Of a stretch of DNA of 50,698 bases, positions 41,297-49,540 are shown one piece after another. The position numbers were made by a program, and so were the translations under genes. How positions within the stretch are numbered: position 1 is the first letter of the stretch; the number at the start of each line of letters is the position of its first letter. The notes under the pieces were generated by a model. That model searched no databases, had not been told where the DNA came from, and worked only from the letters and a program-made list of their open reading frames with translations. The DNA comes from an uncultured Collinsella sp. (GTDB lineage: Bacteria; Actinomycetota; Coriobacteriia; Coriobacteriales; Coriobacteriaceae): assembly GCA_900541145.1 (NCBI GenBank), contig UQIH01000016.1, forward strand, positions 1 through 50,698. Direction: 5' to 3'.

Positions 41297-42547
41297 CTAC
41301 GCCTGCGCCATCGCCCTCTTGCGTTCCCAGCGAGCCAACTTAATCGTCACCAGCGTGAGCGCCCAGGCCACAAGCGAGAACGCGGTACCCACTGCGCCTA
41401 CATATGCAATGCCAACGCTGCTTACCACGGCGCCGCCCACTGCGGTGCCAAACGAGATGCCGACGTTAAACGCCATGGGCTCAACCGAACTTGCGAGTAC
41501 CATCGACTTGGGATGGCGGCTGCGTGCCACGTCCATAAAGTGCGTGATGCACGACACCGAGAACAGGTACATGAGCAGCGCCAGGCTAAAGACAAAGACC
41601 AGCGCGAGCGGCATGGTGCCGCCCACGGCAAACAGCCCGAGTAACGCCGCAGCCTGCAGCACAAACGTTACGAGTAGCGCCTTCATGCCAAAGCGCGCAT
41701 CGATCCATCCGCCCAGGATGTTCGAGATCAGGCAGAATACGCCGTAGGCCATAAGCGTGGTACTGGCTTCGACCGTGCCCATACCCAGCACCTGCTCAAG
41801 ATAAGGCGTCACGTAGCCGTAGAACACATAGACCGAGCCCACGCCAAACAAAAAGATGAGCATGCCGGTGATGATGCTCGGTTCGCGCAGCAGCCCCGCC
41901 TGCTCGCGAAAGGTGGCAGGTTCGTCGGTTTGCCCAGCGCGCGGCATAAACATCACGAGCGCTCCGCAGATCAGAACGGCAAAGGCCAGCGTGCCGTACA
42001 TGGCCACGTGCCAATCGAGTGTGTCGGCCACAAACTTGCCGATCGAAGTGACAAAGACCATTGCCACGGAAAACGCACCATATACCACCGAGATGGCAAA
42101 CGAAGTTTGCTGCGGGGACAGCAGCTCGGGGATGTACGTCACACCCACAGCGAGCAGTGCGCCAGAGACGGAGCCCAGGATGATGCGCGAGATAAACAGC
42201 ACCTGGAAGTTGGGCGCCAACGCCATGACCAGGTTGCCGAGCACAAAGACGATGCTGTAGCACACGAGCAGCTGGTAGCGGCGAAAACGTCCCGTGCTGA
42301 GCGCAAGCACCGGCGTGGCGATGGCGTAGACAAGCGCAAACACGCTGATGAGCTGGCCTGCGGTGGCAAGCGATATGCCGAGCTCCGTCGCCAGGTCGCT
42401 CTCGATGCCGATGACCACGAACTCCGAGCAGCCGAGCGAAAAACCTAACAACACGAGCAGCGCCAGGCAAAGATTGGTGCGCGCAGGTGAAAGCGCGGCG
42501 GCGGTTGACTTGCTTTTAGGCGTGGTTGCGGCGGTCAAGGCTGTCAC
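41297..42547 (-). CDS. DHA1-type MFS efflux transporter (AraJ-like)
   Basis: 416-residue transporter with twelve predicted helices. The first helix LVLLGFSLGCSEFVVIGI near 30-47 resembles the TEFVxxG start of the AraJ/SotB sugar-efflux or drug-efflux branch, and STGRFRRYQLLV near 83 is the loop 2-3 motif. SRIILGSVSGALLAVGVTY near 118 matches the loop 4 region. The substrate may be a sugar or drug. The frame can start at GTG 42547; TTG 42538 has GGAG 8 nt upstream and may be the real start. It is followed by the phosphatase gene. Confidence 0.85.
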   Translation of the reverse strand: MTALTAATTPKSKSTAAALSPARTNLCLALLVLLGFSLGCSEFVVIGIESDLATELGISLATAGQLISVFALVYAIATPVLALSTGRFRRYQLLVCYSIVFVLGNLVMALAPNFQVLFISRIILGSVSGALLAVGVTYIPELLSPQQTSFAISVVYGAFSVAMVFVTSIGKFVADTLDWHVAMYGTLAFAVLICGALVMFMPRAGQTDEPATFREQAGLLREPSIITGMLIFLFGVGSVYVFYGYVTPYLEQVLGMGTVEASTTLMAYGVFCLISNILGGWIDARFGMKALLVTFVLQAAALLGLFAVGGTMPLALVFVFSLALLMYLFSVSCITHFMDVARSRHPKSMVLASSVEPMAFNVGISFGTAVGGAVVSSVGIAYVGAVGTAFSLVAWALTLVTIKLARWERKRAMAQA

Positions 42548-42595
42548 TCCAATGTCGCATTAATAAGCGGGATTCAATCCCTGCAACTCTAACAG

Positions 42596-42628
42596 AATGT
42601 GACAAAGAGACAGTCCCTTTGTCGCATT
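42596..42628. repeat. GACAAAGGGACAG palindrome 6
   Basis: AATGTGACAAAGAGACAG with CCCTTTGTCGCATT. Two arm positions no longer match, so this copy is slightly decayed. It lies in the gap between the divergent MFS and unknown membrane protein genes. Confidence 0.85.
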
Positions 42629-42648
42629 GCGCTGCCAGCCAGTCGCCC

Positions 42649-42712
42649 AAACCGTCACAACATTCGGCGAAAATCTCGAAATCGAGGAAAAGCGTCGAAT
42701 GTTGTGACGGTT
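42649..42712 (+). repeat. Perfect 17-bp hairpin upstream of the unknown membrane protein
   Basis: AACCGTCACAACATTCG pairs perfectly with CGAATGTTGTGACGGTT across 30 nt. Inside the loop CTCGA pairs with TCGAG. TTTTCC follows, so it could act as a terminator or leader hairpin 87 nt before the gene at 42799. Confidence 0.7.
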
Positions 42713-42798
42713 TTCCTGTCTGTGCCGGCGAGCTCCAGTGCCGTCTGGGGGTATAAGGCTAGCAAGTGTTTATTTGCGAGGCCTAAGGGGCGCCCCGT

Positions 42799-43665
42799 AT
42801 GGATATCGATAACTTTGAATGGTGGTATAGCGAGGGCGAGGCTCCGGACGAGGGGTGGGACGAGCCCGCGTCGCGTGACGTGTCGAGCGACGAGGACGAG
42901 ACCGGCAACGATGCCGTCGAGACGGATGCTGCTTCCGACTCCGCCGAGCCCCTGACCTTTGAGCAGGCTTGGGCCCAAGCCGAGACCGATGAGGCTAAGG
43001 CCGATGCCACGGCCACACTCGGTGAGCCGGCGGACATGTCCATCTCGCCGGCAAAGATCCCGCAGCCGCGCCATAACATCGACCCCGGCAGCACGGCATC
43101 CTTCAGCATACTCGACGTGCCCGCGCAGGGTGCTCAGGCGCCTGCGCCCACGCATCGCCCCGACCTGGCTCGCGAGGAAGACGCGGGCCGCCGCTCTCCG
43201 CTCGGTCCCATCCTCATCGCCTTCATGGCCGGCGTCATCGCTTGCTCGGCGATCGGAAATGTCTGGAGCCATGTGGAGCAACAGCGCAAAGATGCCGCCA
43301 AGGTCGAGATGTCTGTCGAGCAATCGCTCAGCCGCACGCGCTCGGTGCATGTGTCGGTCGAGGTCAAGGACGGTGCGACATGGGACACCGCCCGCGGCGA
43401 TAGTCAGATGCTCATCCACATCGTGGGCCGCACGCTCAGGGGGCAGGCGATTGACGAGTATCAATATGTCAACTCCGCTGGCGACGGCATCGAACTCAAG
43501 CCCGGCGACTACGAGCTCACGGTCGACGAGCCGCCCGTCGCCACCGATGGCACGCGCTTCCGCGCCTCAAAGCGCATGGTCCCCGTGAGCTTTAACTCAC
43601 AGGCGCCCGATACGGTCGACAGCACACCGCAGGGCGGGTTCGACCTTTACGCAATCGCTCAATAA
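42799..43665 (+). CDS. Single-pass membrane protein of unknown function
   Basis: 288 residues, not recognised. The first 130 are strongly acidic and low in complexity (Asp, Glu, Ala), with Trp/Tyr at the very start (FEWWYSEGE). One transmembrane helix at about 136-156 (GPILIAFMAGVIACSAIGNVW) is preceded by Arg-Arg, predicting the acidic part inside and the C-terminal 130 residues outside. The outer part looks beta-rich (VHVSVEVKDGATWD, GDGIELKPGDYELTVDEPP). The start is the ATG at 42799; no strong binding site precedes it. It is divergent from the MFS gene and on the same strand as the epimerase gene 80 bp downstream. Confidence 0.65.
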   Translation: MDIDNFEWWYSEGEAPDEGWDEPASRDVSSDEDETGNDAVETDAASDSAEPLTFEQAWAQAETDEAKADATATLGEPADMSISPAKIPQPRHNIDPGSTASFSILDVPAQGAQAPAPTHRPDLAREEDAGRRSPLGPILIAFMAGVIACSAIGNVWSHVEQQRKDAAKVEMSVEQSLSRTRSVHVSVEVKDGATWDTARGDSQMLIHIVGRTLRGQAIDEYQYVNSAGDGIELKPGDYELTVDEPPVATDGTRFRASKRMVPVSFNSQAPDTVDSTPQGGFDLYAIAQ

Positions 43666-43744
43666 CTGCGCCTGCCGCCTCTCCGTGCCGCCAAGAGTGG
43701 CACAATAGCCCTCAACACTGTTGTTTACTTTTGGAGGAAGTAGC

Positions 43745-44638
43745 ATGTCCACCGTCACCACCATCAAGCGCGGCGGCCTCACCGCGGCCATCGATTCCAT
43801 GGGAGCCCAGCTCACGAGCCTTGCCCTCGACGGCAACGAGTATCTGTGGCAGGGCGACCCGGCCTTTTGGGGCAAACACGCGCCCATTCTGTTCCCCATC
43901 GTGGGATCGCTGCGCAACAACACAGCGACGTCTGCGGCTGGCACCTGCGAGATGCCGCGTCATGGCCTCGCGCGCATCGTCGAGCACAAGCTGGTCGAGG
44001 TCTCCGAGGACGGCTCGTCCGTCACCTACGAGATCACCGATACGCCCGAGTCGCTCAAGGCTTTCCCCTTCCACTTTAAGCTCAACATGACCTATGCCCT
44101 GACTGGTGACGCCACGCTCACGCAGACCTTTGCCGTCACCAACACCGGCGACGTGGACCTGCCGTTCTCGGTGGGCGGCCACCCTGCATTTAACGTGCCC
44201 GCCCCCGGTGCCGAGGATGAGGCGTTCGAGGATTACGAGCTGGCGTTTACCGAGGCTTGGACCAACGAGGCCCCCATCATCACGCCCGACGGTCTTATGA
44301 CGTTCGAGGGCAGTTACAAGGCTCCCGATAACTCGGACGTGCTGCCCATCACGCACCGCAGCTTCGATAACGATGCCATCATGTTCACCGATACCCCGGG
44401 CTCCACGCTCACGCTGCGCGGCCGCAAGTCGGGCCACGGCGTCAAGATCGACTTTGAGGGCTTTAAGTACATCGGCGTGTGGTCTGCCGCCAACGACGCC
44501 CCGTTTGTGGCGCTCGAGCCTTGGACCGGCCACACCACCATGGACACCGAGGACGACGTCTTTGAGCACAAGGTCAACACCATTACGCTGGCGCCGGGCG
44601 AGACGGACGTCCGCAGCTTTAGCGTCACTTTGCTCTAG
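43745..44638 (+). CDS. Aldose 1-epimerase family protein
   Basis: 297-residue beta-sandwich protein of the galactose mutarotase-like superfamily, LacX/YihR-like branch. Matching segments are LYLWQGDPAFWGKHAPILFPIVG-like text near 36-58, the first catalytic-site His in MPRHGLAR near 73-80, and VGGHPAFNVP near 143-152, which includes the second His. It probably interconverts anomers of a sugar or sugar phosphate. The start is ATG 43745, with GGAGGAAG 5 nt upstream; the frame is open 24 nt further without a site. Two hairpins follow the stop, the second identical to the one at the window start. Confidence 0.85.
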   Translation: MSTVTTIKRGGLTAAIDSMGAQLTSLALDGNEYLWQGDPAFWGKHAPILFPIVGSLRNNTATSAAGTCEMPRHGLARIVEHKLVEVSEDGSSVTYEITDTPESLKAFPFHFKLNMTYALTGDATLTQTFAVTNTGDVDLPFSVGGHPAFNVPAPGAEDEAFEDYELAFTEAWTNEAPIITPDGLMTFEGSYKAPDNSDVLPITHRSFDNDAIMFTDTPGSTLTLRGRKSGHGVKIDFEGFKYIGVWSAANDAPFVALEPWTGHTTMDTEDDVFEHKVNTITLAPGETDVRSFSVTLL

Positions 44639-44643
44639 AGGTT

Positions 44644-44665
44644 CCGCCGTTCTGACGAACGGCGG
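44644..44665 (+). terminator. Hairpin after the epimerase gene
   Basis: CCGCCGTT pairs with AACGGCGG around 6 nt, 5 nt after the stop. The same hairpin follows prfA at 50612. It lacks its own T-tract and is the first of two hairpins in this 3' region. Confidence 0.65.
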
Positions 44666-44713
44666 GCCGGTCGACGCTGCGCGCCGCCCAGAGCGACAAT
44701 TTGTCATTCAAAA

Positions 44714-44757
44714 GGCAAGGCATGACCAGAAGGTCTATGCCTTGCCTTTTTCATGCC
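44714..44757 (+). terminator. Rho-independent terminator, second copy
   Basis: Identical for 44 nt to the window start: GGCAAGGCAT-GACC stem, AGAA loop and TTTTT. It terminates the epimerase transcript. Confidence 0.85.
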
Positions 44758-44813
44758 TAGTCGTTGGGGACGTTCTTGTTTGACTAGTCGTTTAAGAACG
44801 TCCATTACGACTA
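44758..44813. repeat. Decayed copy of the GTTGGGGACGTTC hairpin
   Basis: TAGTCGTTGGGGACGTTCTT with AAGAACGTCCATTACGACTA. It matches the hairpin at 37781 except for an altered CCCCAA segment in the right arm, which leaves a few mismatches. Confidence 0.8.
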
Positions 44814-44840
44814 CCAATCGTTTTCAGTTCGTAAACTTGC

Positions 44841-44864
44841 ATATATGCATTTATATATGCATTT
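44841..44864 (+). repeat. Tandem 12-bp AT-rich repeat upstream of the amino-acid importer
   Basis: ATATATGCATTT occurs twice in tandem, about 70-90 bp before the binding-protein gene, preceded by a further TTGC. It may include promoter elements or an operator. Confidence 0.5.
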
Positions 44865-44931
44865 GCTGGAGGTAGCGCTGAGCGGTATCCTGTTAAGTCG
44901 TCAGCATACGATTCAACAGGGAAGGCAGATT

Positions 44932-45858
44932 ATGCATTCTCCCCAACAGCGCGGCATGCAGACCCAGCCGGTATGCAGCCGTCGCATCTTTTTGGGTAGC
45001 GCTCTCGCTGCGAGCGCTTCCGTCGTCGCCGGCGCGCTCGCCGGCTGTCAGCGTCCGTCCACGCTCAAGGTGGTTCAGCCCACGACGGGCGGCGGTCGCG
45101 ACGACCTGTCCGATTCCGTGATCGGCAAGGATAAGATCCGCATCGGTATGGAGGCAGCCTACGCCCCGTACAACTGGCAGGTTTCCGAAGCCAGCGAGTA
45201 CACCATCCCCATCGACAACGTGCAGGGCGCCTATGCCGATGGCTACGACGTGCAGATCGCCAAGATCGTCTGCAAGGCCCTCGGTGGCGAGCCCGTTGCC
45301 GTCAAGCAGAGCTTCTCGGGCCTTATCGATTCGCTCAACAACGGCCAGATCGACCTCATCATCGCCGGCATGAGCGCTACGCCCGAGCGCGAAGAGTCCG
45401 TCGGTTTTTCCGACCCGTACTTCATTGGCTACTTTGGCCTGTTCGTAAAAGAGGGCTCGCCCTACCAGAATGCGACCAAGCTCAGCGACTTCAGCGGTGC
45501 CACGGTGCTCGGGCAAAAGGACACTATGCTCGATACCGTCATCGACGAGATCCCGGGCGTTGTGCACAAAAACCCGGTCGATTCGGTCCCCACGGTGTTC
45601 TCGAACCTGCTGCAGGGCACGTGCGACGCCGTGACCTACAACACCGAGAACGAGAAGGGCTATATGGCCCAAAATCCGGGCATTGTCCCTATTCATTTTG
45701 CTGAGGGCGAGGGCTTTAAGCAGGAGGTCGCGGCAAACGTCGGCTGCCGCAAGGGCTCGGACAAGCTGCTTAAGCTCATCGACAAGACACTCAAGGGCAT
45801 TAGCCAAGAGGAGCGCGACCAAATGTGGGACGCGTGCCTCGACCGTCAGCCGGCATAG
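44932..45858 (+). CDS. Polar amino-acid ABC importer, substrate-binding lipoprotein
   Basis: 308 residues. The signal region has a Tat-like SRRIFLG (about 15-21), a hydrophobic stretch and a lipobox LAGC, so it is probably exported folded and lipid-anchored. The mature part is a SBP_bac_3 fold: KIRIGMEAAYAPYNW near 65, GYDVQIAKIVCKALGG near 100, IDLIIAGMSATPEREESVGFSDPYF near 140 in two consecutive parts, and the late GTCDAVTYNTENEKGYM. This family binds amino acids such as Gln, Arg or cystine; the exact ligand is unclear. ATG 44932 has AGGGAAGG upstream. The permease and ATPase genes follow directly. Confidence 0.88.
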   Translation: MHSPQQRGMQTQPVCSRRIFLGSALAASASVVAGALAGCQRPSTLKVVQPTTGGGRDDLSDSVIGKDKIRIGMEAAYAPYNWQVSEASEYTIPIDNVQGAYADGYDVQIAKIVCKALGGEPVAVKQSFSGLIDSLNNGQIDLIIAGMSATPEREESVGFSDPYFIGYFGLFVKEGSPYQNATKLSDFSGATVLGQKDTMLDTVIDEIPGVVHKNPVDSVPTVFSNLLQGTCDAVTYNTENEKGYMAQNPGIVPIHFAEGEGFKQEVAANVGCRKGSDKLLKLIDKTLKGISQEERDQMWDACLDRQPA

Positions 45859-45867
45859 GGAGGCAGC

Positions 45868-47016
45868 ATGAAAACCGTCAATCGCCTGGCCTCCTTTATT
45901 AAGGCCGACCACCGTTATGTATACCTGGGCACGAGCGTTATCGCGGCGCTCGGCCTGGCGTTTAGCCAGCGCAACCCCACGCCGCTGAGCTTCTTGGCCC
46001 CCACCGGTATCTTCCAGGATTGCCTTTGGGCGATTCTTTGGGCCTGGATTGTCGTGTCGGCGGCGGCGCTGGTCACCAAGCTTATGCACTGGAGCGACTA
46101 TCGCGTAAAGTCGCCGTTCGCCTCCGAGCGTTTCCGCCGCGGCGCGCGCCTGGGTAGCTATGTTGTGGTCGCCATCGCAGCGATCTTTTTCGTGGACCGC
46201 TGCATCATGTCGTTTATCGACCTGGTGCAGGTGAGCATTGTCTCGGATTCCAACCCCAGCGACTTTTTGTCGAGCCTGGTCTACATGACCTACAAGAGCG
46301 GCGACTTCTTCATCCGCGGCATCGAGATCACCATCGCGCTTGCCACCTTCGGCACCGTCATCGCATTCTTCCTGGCGCTGCTCTTTGTGTTCCTGCGTAT
46401 TCAGACCTTCGACCGCGTGGACAACGACCTGGTGCGCTTCTTTAAGAGTATCGGCCGCGGCTTTGCGACCATCTATTCCACCATCGTGCGCGGTACGCCC
46501 ATGATGGTCCAGGGCCTACTCATCTATTACGCGGGCTTCACCGTTTTGCGCGGCATGGGCTTCGAGACCGCCCAGGCCAACCAGATCTGGAGTACCTTCA
46601 CCGCCGGCCTCGTCACCATCTCGCTCAACTCCACCGCCTACATGATGGAGGTCCTGCGCGGCGGCATCGAGTCCATCGATCCCGGCCAAGCCGAGGCGGC
46701 GCGATCGCTGGGCCTGTCGCAGTGGCAGGCCATGCGCAAAGTCGTGTTCCCCCAGGGCATTAAAAATGCGATTCCGGCGCTCACCAACGAGCTCATCATC
46801 AACATCAAGGATTCGTCGGTGCTCTCGGTCATCGGCGTGTTCGACCTTATGTACGCTACTACCACGGTCGCCGGCGTGTACTACCGCCAGATGGAGGTCT
46901 ACTGCGTGGCGCTCGTGGTCTACCTGATCCTGACGCTCGTGGCGAGCCGCCTGCTCGAGGCCTTTGGCAAAAAGCTCGGCGCCGAGGCTCCGGTCACGCT
47001 GCCCAGCTCCAACTAG
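45868..47016 (+). CDS. Polar amino-acid ABC importer, permease with long N-terminal extension
   Basis: 382 residues, longer than the usual 215-240 for HisM/GlnP-type permeases. The canonical domain lies at about 145-365 and includes the EAA loop EAARSLGLSQWQAMRKVVFPQ (ATPase contact) near 275, in two consecutive parts, and VRGTPMMVQGLLIYY near 210. The first 140 residues add about three hydrophobic segments with no recognisable domain. It starts 9 bp after the binding-protein gene, with GGGAGGC before the ATG, and forms the membrane channel of the importer. Confidence 0.88.
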   Translation: MKTVNRLASFIKADHRYVYLGTSVIAALGLAFSQRNPTPLSFLAPTGIFQDCLWAILWAWIVVSAAALVTKLMHWSDYRVKSPFASERFRRGARLGSYVVVAIAAIFFVDRCIMSFIDLVQVSIVSDSNPSDFLSSLVYMTYKSGDFFIRGIEITIALATFGTVIAFFLALLFVFLRIQTFDRVDNDLVRFFKSIGRGFATIYSTIVRGTPMMVQGLLIYYAGFTVLRGMGFETAQANQIWSTFTAGLVTISLNSTAYMMEVLRGGIESIDPGQAEAARSLGLSQWQAMRKVVFPQGIKNAIPALTNELIINIKDSSVLSVIGVFDLMYATTTVAGVYYRQMEVYCVALVVYLILTLVASRLLEAFGKKLGAEAPVTLPSSN

Positions 47017-47038
47017 GCTCAAGACGAGGAGAATCATC

Positions 47039-47824
47039 ATGGCAGATACCGCCACTACCGGCACCGCGGCCGCCGCACAGACCAATGAGCCGCTCATCCG
47101 CGTCGAGGGCCTGCGCAAGAGCTTCGGCTCGCTCGAGGTACTCAAGGGCATCGACCTGTCCGTTAACCCCGGCGAGGTCGTCACCATTATCGGCGCCTCG
47201 GGCTCGGGCAAGTCGACCTTCCTGCGCTGCCTCAACCTGCTCGAGACCCCGGACGCAGGCCACATCTGGTTCCACGGCCAGGACCTCACGGCCGAGCGCT
47301 GCAACATCAACAAGCTGCGCGAGGACATCGGCATGGTGTTCCAGGGCTTTAACCTGTTCAACAACATGGATGTGCTCGACAACTGCACGCTCGCGCCCGT
47401 CACGCTCAAAAAGATGAGCAAGGCCGAGGCTGAAAAAATTGCGATGGAGCATCTGACGAGTGTGGGACTCGAAAAATTCGCGCACGCCGCCGTGGGTCGC
47501 CTGTCCGGTGGTCAAAAGCAGCGCGTGGCCATCGCTCGTGCTCTATGCATGAACCCGCAGATCATGCTGTTCGACGAGCCGACCTCCGCACTCGACCCCG
47601 AGATCGTGGGCGAGGTGCTCGAGGTCATGCGCAAGCTCGCTGCCGACGGCATGACCATGGTCGTCGTCACGCACGAGATGGCCTTTGCCCGCACGGTGTC
47701 CGACCGCGTGGTCTTCATGGACAAGGGCGTGGTGCTCGAGGATGCCGCGCCGGTCGAGCTCTTCGGCAACCCTAAGCACCAGCGCACCCGCGAGTTCCTC
47801 TCGCGTTATCTCGAGGACAAATAA
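47039..47824 (+). CDS. Polar amino-acid ABC importer, ATPase (GlnQ-like)
   Basis: 261 residues. Walker A IGASGSGKST near 52-61, signature LSGGQKQR near 152, Walker B IMLFDEPTSALDPE near 172 and H-loop VVTHEMAFA near 208 are all canonical. RVEGLRKSFGSLEVLKGIDLSV and a short C-terminus match the GlnQ/HisP group. The N-terminus has about 18 extra Ala/Thr-rich residues. GAGGAG lies 6 nt before ATG 47039, 22 bp after the permease. It powers the importer encoded by the two genes before it. Confidence 0.92.
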   Translation: MADTATTGTAAAAQTNEPLIRVEGLRKSFGSLEVLKGIDLSVNPGEVVTIIGASGSGKSTFLRCLNLLETPDAGHIWFHGQDLTAERCNINKLREDIGMVFQGFNLFNNMDVLDNCTLAPVTLKKMSKAEAEKIAMEHLTSVGLEKFAHAAVGRLSGGQKQRVAIARALCMNPQIMLFDEPTSALDPEIVGEVLEVMRKLAADGMTMVVVTHEMAFARTVSDRVVFMDKGVVLEDAAPVELFGNPKHQRTREFLSRYLEDK

Positions 47825-47847
47825 CCGACCGCAAACGCGTACGTGGC

Positions 47848-47872
47848 AGGGCCGCTCCGGTGGGGCGGCCCT
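47848..47872 (+). terminator. Weak hairpin between the importer and the M20 peptidase
   Basis: AGGGCCGC pairs with GCGGCCCT around 9 nt, 23 nt after the ATPase stop. There is no T-tract, so it may be a partial terminator or an RNA-stabilising end, leaving some read-through to the peptidase gene. Confidence 0.5.
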
Positions 47873-47896
47873 CGTCATCACAATCGAAAGGATGTC

Positions 47897-49312
47897 ATGG
47901 CCGAGGTTTGGCGCTTCTTTGCGCATGAGGATGATTTTGCCGATTTGGACAAGGCCGGCGCATGCGAGCGCCTGGGCCGCGTGCTGTCGTTTCCGACCAT
48001 TTCGAGCATGGATGCCGAGGCAGTGGACTGGCAGCCGTTCGACGACCTGCGCGCCTATATGCAGCAGGCCTGGCCGCACGTATTTACAGCGGGTAAGGTC
48101 GAGCTCATCGATCATTCGTTGCTGGTGACGCTTTCCGGCTCCGACCCCGCACTCAAGCCCGTTGTGCTCATGGGTCACATGGACGTGGTCCCCGTGGTGC
48201 CGGGTACCGAGGACGACTGGACGTACGCCCCCTTTAGCGGGCATGTAGACGACACCTACATTTGGGGTCGCGGCGCCATCGATATGAAAGACCAGGTCGC
48301 AGGCATTCTCGAGGCGGTTGAGTATGCGCTGGCGCACGGTTGGCAGCACGAGCGCACGCTGCTCCTGGCCTTTGGCCAGGACGAGGAGACTACGCAGTAT
48401 GGCGCAGGCGCCATCGGCCGCGCGCTCGAGGAGCGCGGCATTGAGCTTGAGTACCTGATCGACGAGGGTGACTACCGCATCGTTCCAGCTGCCGAGTATG
48501 GCGCGGGCGAGGGCTGGCTTATGCATGCCGACCTTGCCGAGAAGGGCTACGCCGATATCGTGCTCAAGACGAAGAGCGAGGGCGGGCATTCGTCCAACCC
48601 CTACGGCGGCACATCGCTCGAGGTGCTGAGCCGTGCCATCACCGCAATCTGCGATATCGAATGGCCGACGCGCGTGACCGACCTGCTTGCCGCGCAGCTC
48701 GTCGAGCTGAGGCTCTATACCGCCGATGAAATTGCCGCCAACGGGGGTGCCATTGTCCGCGATTGCCTCGCCAGCAAGAAGCTCTATCCGCTCGTGACCA
48801 CCACCTGCGCGCCCACGCAGGTCGAGGGTGGCAGCACCGGCGCCAACGTAATGCCGCAGGATATGTGGGCCAATATCAATTTCCGTATGCTCGAGGGCAC
48901 GAGCGTGGCCGATGTCGTGGCCCGCTGCCGCGTCGCCGTTGCCGAGGCGGGGCTCGCCGACCGTGTCGAGGTCGAGCTCGGCCCCGGCAGCTCCGAACCC
49001 TCGCCGTCTCCGCGCATCGGCGGACCGGGACTCGAGGCGGTTCGCTCCATCGCCGCCCGCTATTTCCGTGATCCAAAGGGGACGGAGGAAAACGGATCAT
49101 CCGAGCCGTTGGCGATTGTCCCCTCGACCGTGATCGGCGCGACCGACGCTGCCAACTACCAGCGCATTTGCTCCGAGTGCATTCGCTTCTCGGCCTTTGT
49201 GGTCGACGATGACGAGTGCGATCGCGGCGTCCACGGCACCAACGAGCGCATTACCCGCCGCGCCTACCTCCAGGGTGTCCGCTTCCTCGTCGCCCTGATC
49301 CATACGCTTTAG
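47897..49312 (+). CDS. M20/M25/M40 family metallo-hydrolase
   Basis: 471-residue zinc-dependent peptidase or deacylase. PVVLMGHMDVVPVVPG near 88 carries the first metal His and catalytic Asp. YIWGRGAIDMKDQV near 122 carries the bridging Asp. FGQDEETTQYGA near 158 supplies the Glu pair. GGHSSNPYGGTS near 230 is the dimerisation-domain His motif, and VHGTNERI near 448 the last His ligand. These enzymes cleave dipeptides or acylated amino acids. Its place behind the amino-acid importer suggests it processes imported peptides or N-acyl amino acids. The start is ATG 47897 with GAAAGGA upstream; the frame is open 54 nt further. Confidence 0.87.
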   Translation: MAEVWRFFAHEDDFADLDKAGACERLGRVLSFPTISSMDAEAVDWQPFDDLRAYMQQAWPHVFTAGKVELIDHSLLVTLSGSDPALKPVVLMGHMDVVPVVPGTEDDWTYAPFSGHVDDTYIWGRGAIDMKDQVAGILEAVEYALAHGWQHERTLLLAFGQDEETTQYGAGAIGRALEERGIELEYLIDEGDYRIVPAAEYGAGEGWLMHADLAEKGYADIVLKTKSEGGHSSNPYGGTSLEVLSRAITAICDIEWPTRVTDLLAAQLVELRLYTADEIAANGGAIVRDCLASKKLYPLVTTTCAPTQVEGGSTGANVMPQDMWANINFRMLEGTSVADVVARCRVAVAEAGLADRVEVELGPGSSEPSPSPRIGGPGLEAVRSIAARYFRDPKGTEENGSSEPLAIVPSTVIGATDAANYQRICSECIRFSAFVVDDDECDRGVHGTNERITRRAYLQGVRFLVALIHTL

Positions 49313-49346
49313 AATCCGACAAAGGGACTGTCCCTTTGTCGGATTC
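49312..49346. repeat. GACAAAGGGACAG palindrome 7, with covarying flanks
   Basis: GAATCCGACAAAGGGAC pairs perfectly with GTCCCTTTGTCGGATTC. Compared with the other copies, TGTGAC has become TCCGAC on the left and GTCACA has become GTCGGA on the right, so pairing is kept. It follows the M20 peptidase stop. Confidence 0.9.
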
Positions 49347-49540
49347 CGTGCGGGTTATATGCAGGTTTGCCTGCGCACGCTATCATATATGGGTTAGACC
49401 GCAACTATGTACCCCATACGCGAAGGGATGCGCATGTATCTGAAGATCGACATGCTCTAGCTGGACTTACCCCCGCAGCGGCGCCCCGCGCCCCATCAAT
49501 TCTGCCGATTTTCGCCTTCACGCATATAAAGGAGTCCGTC

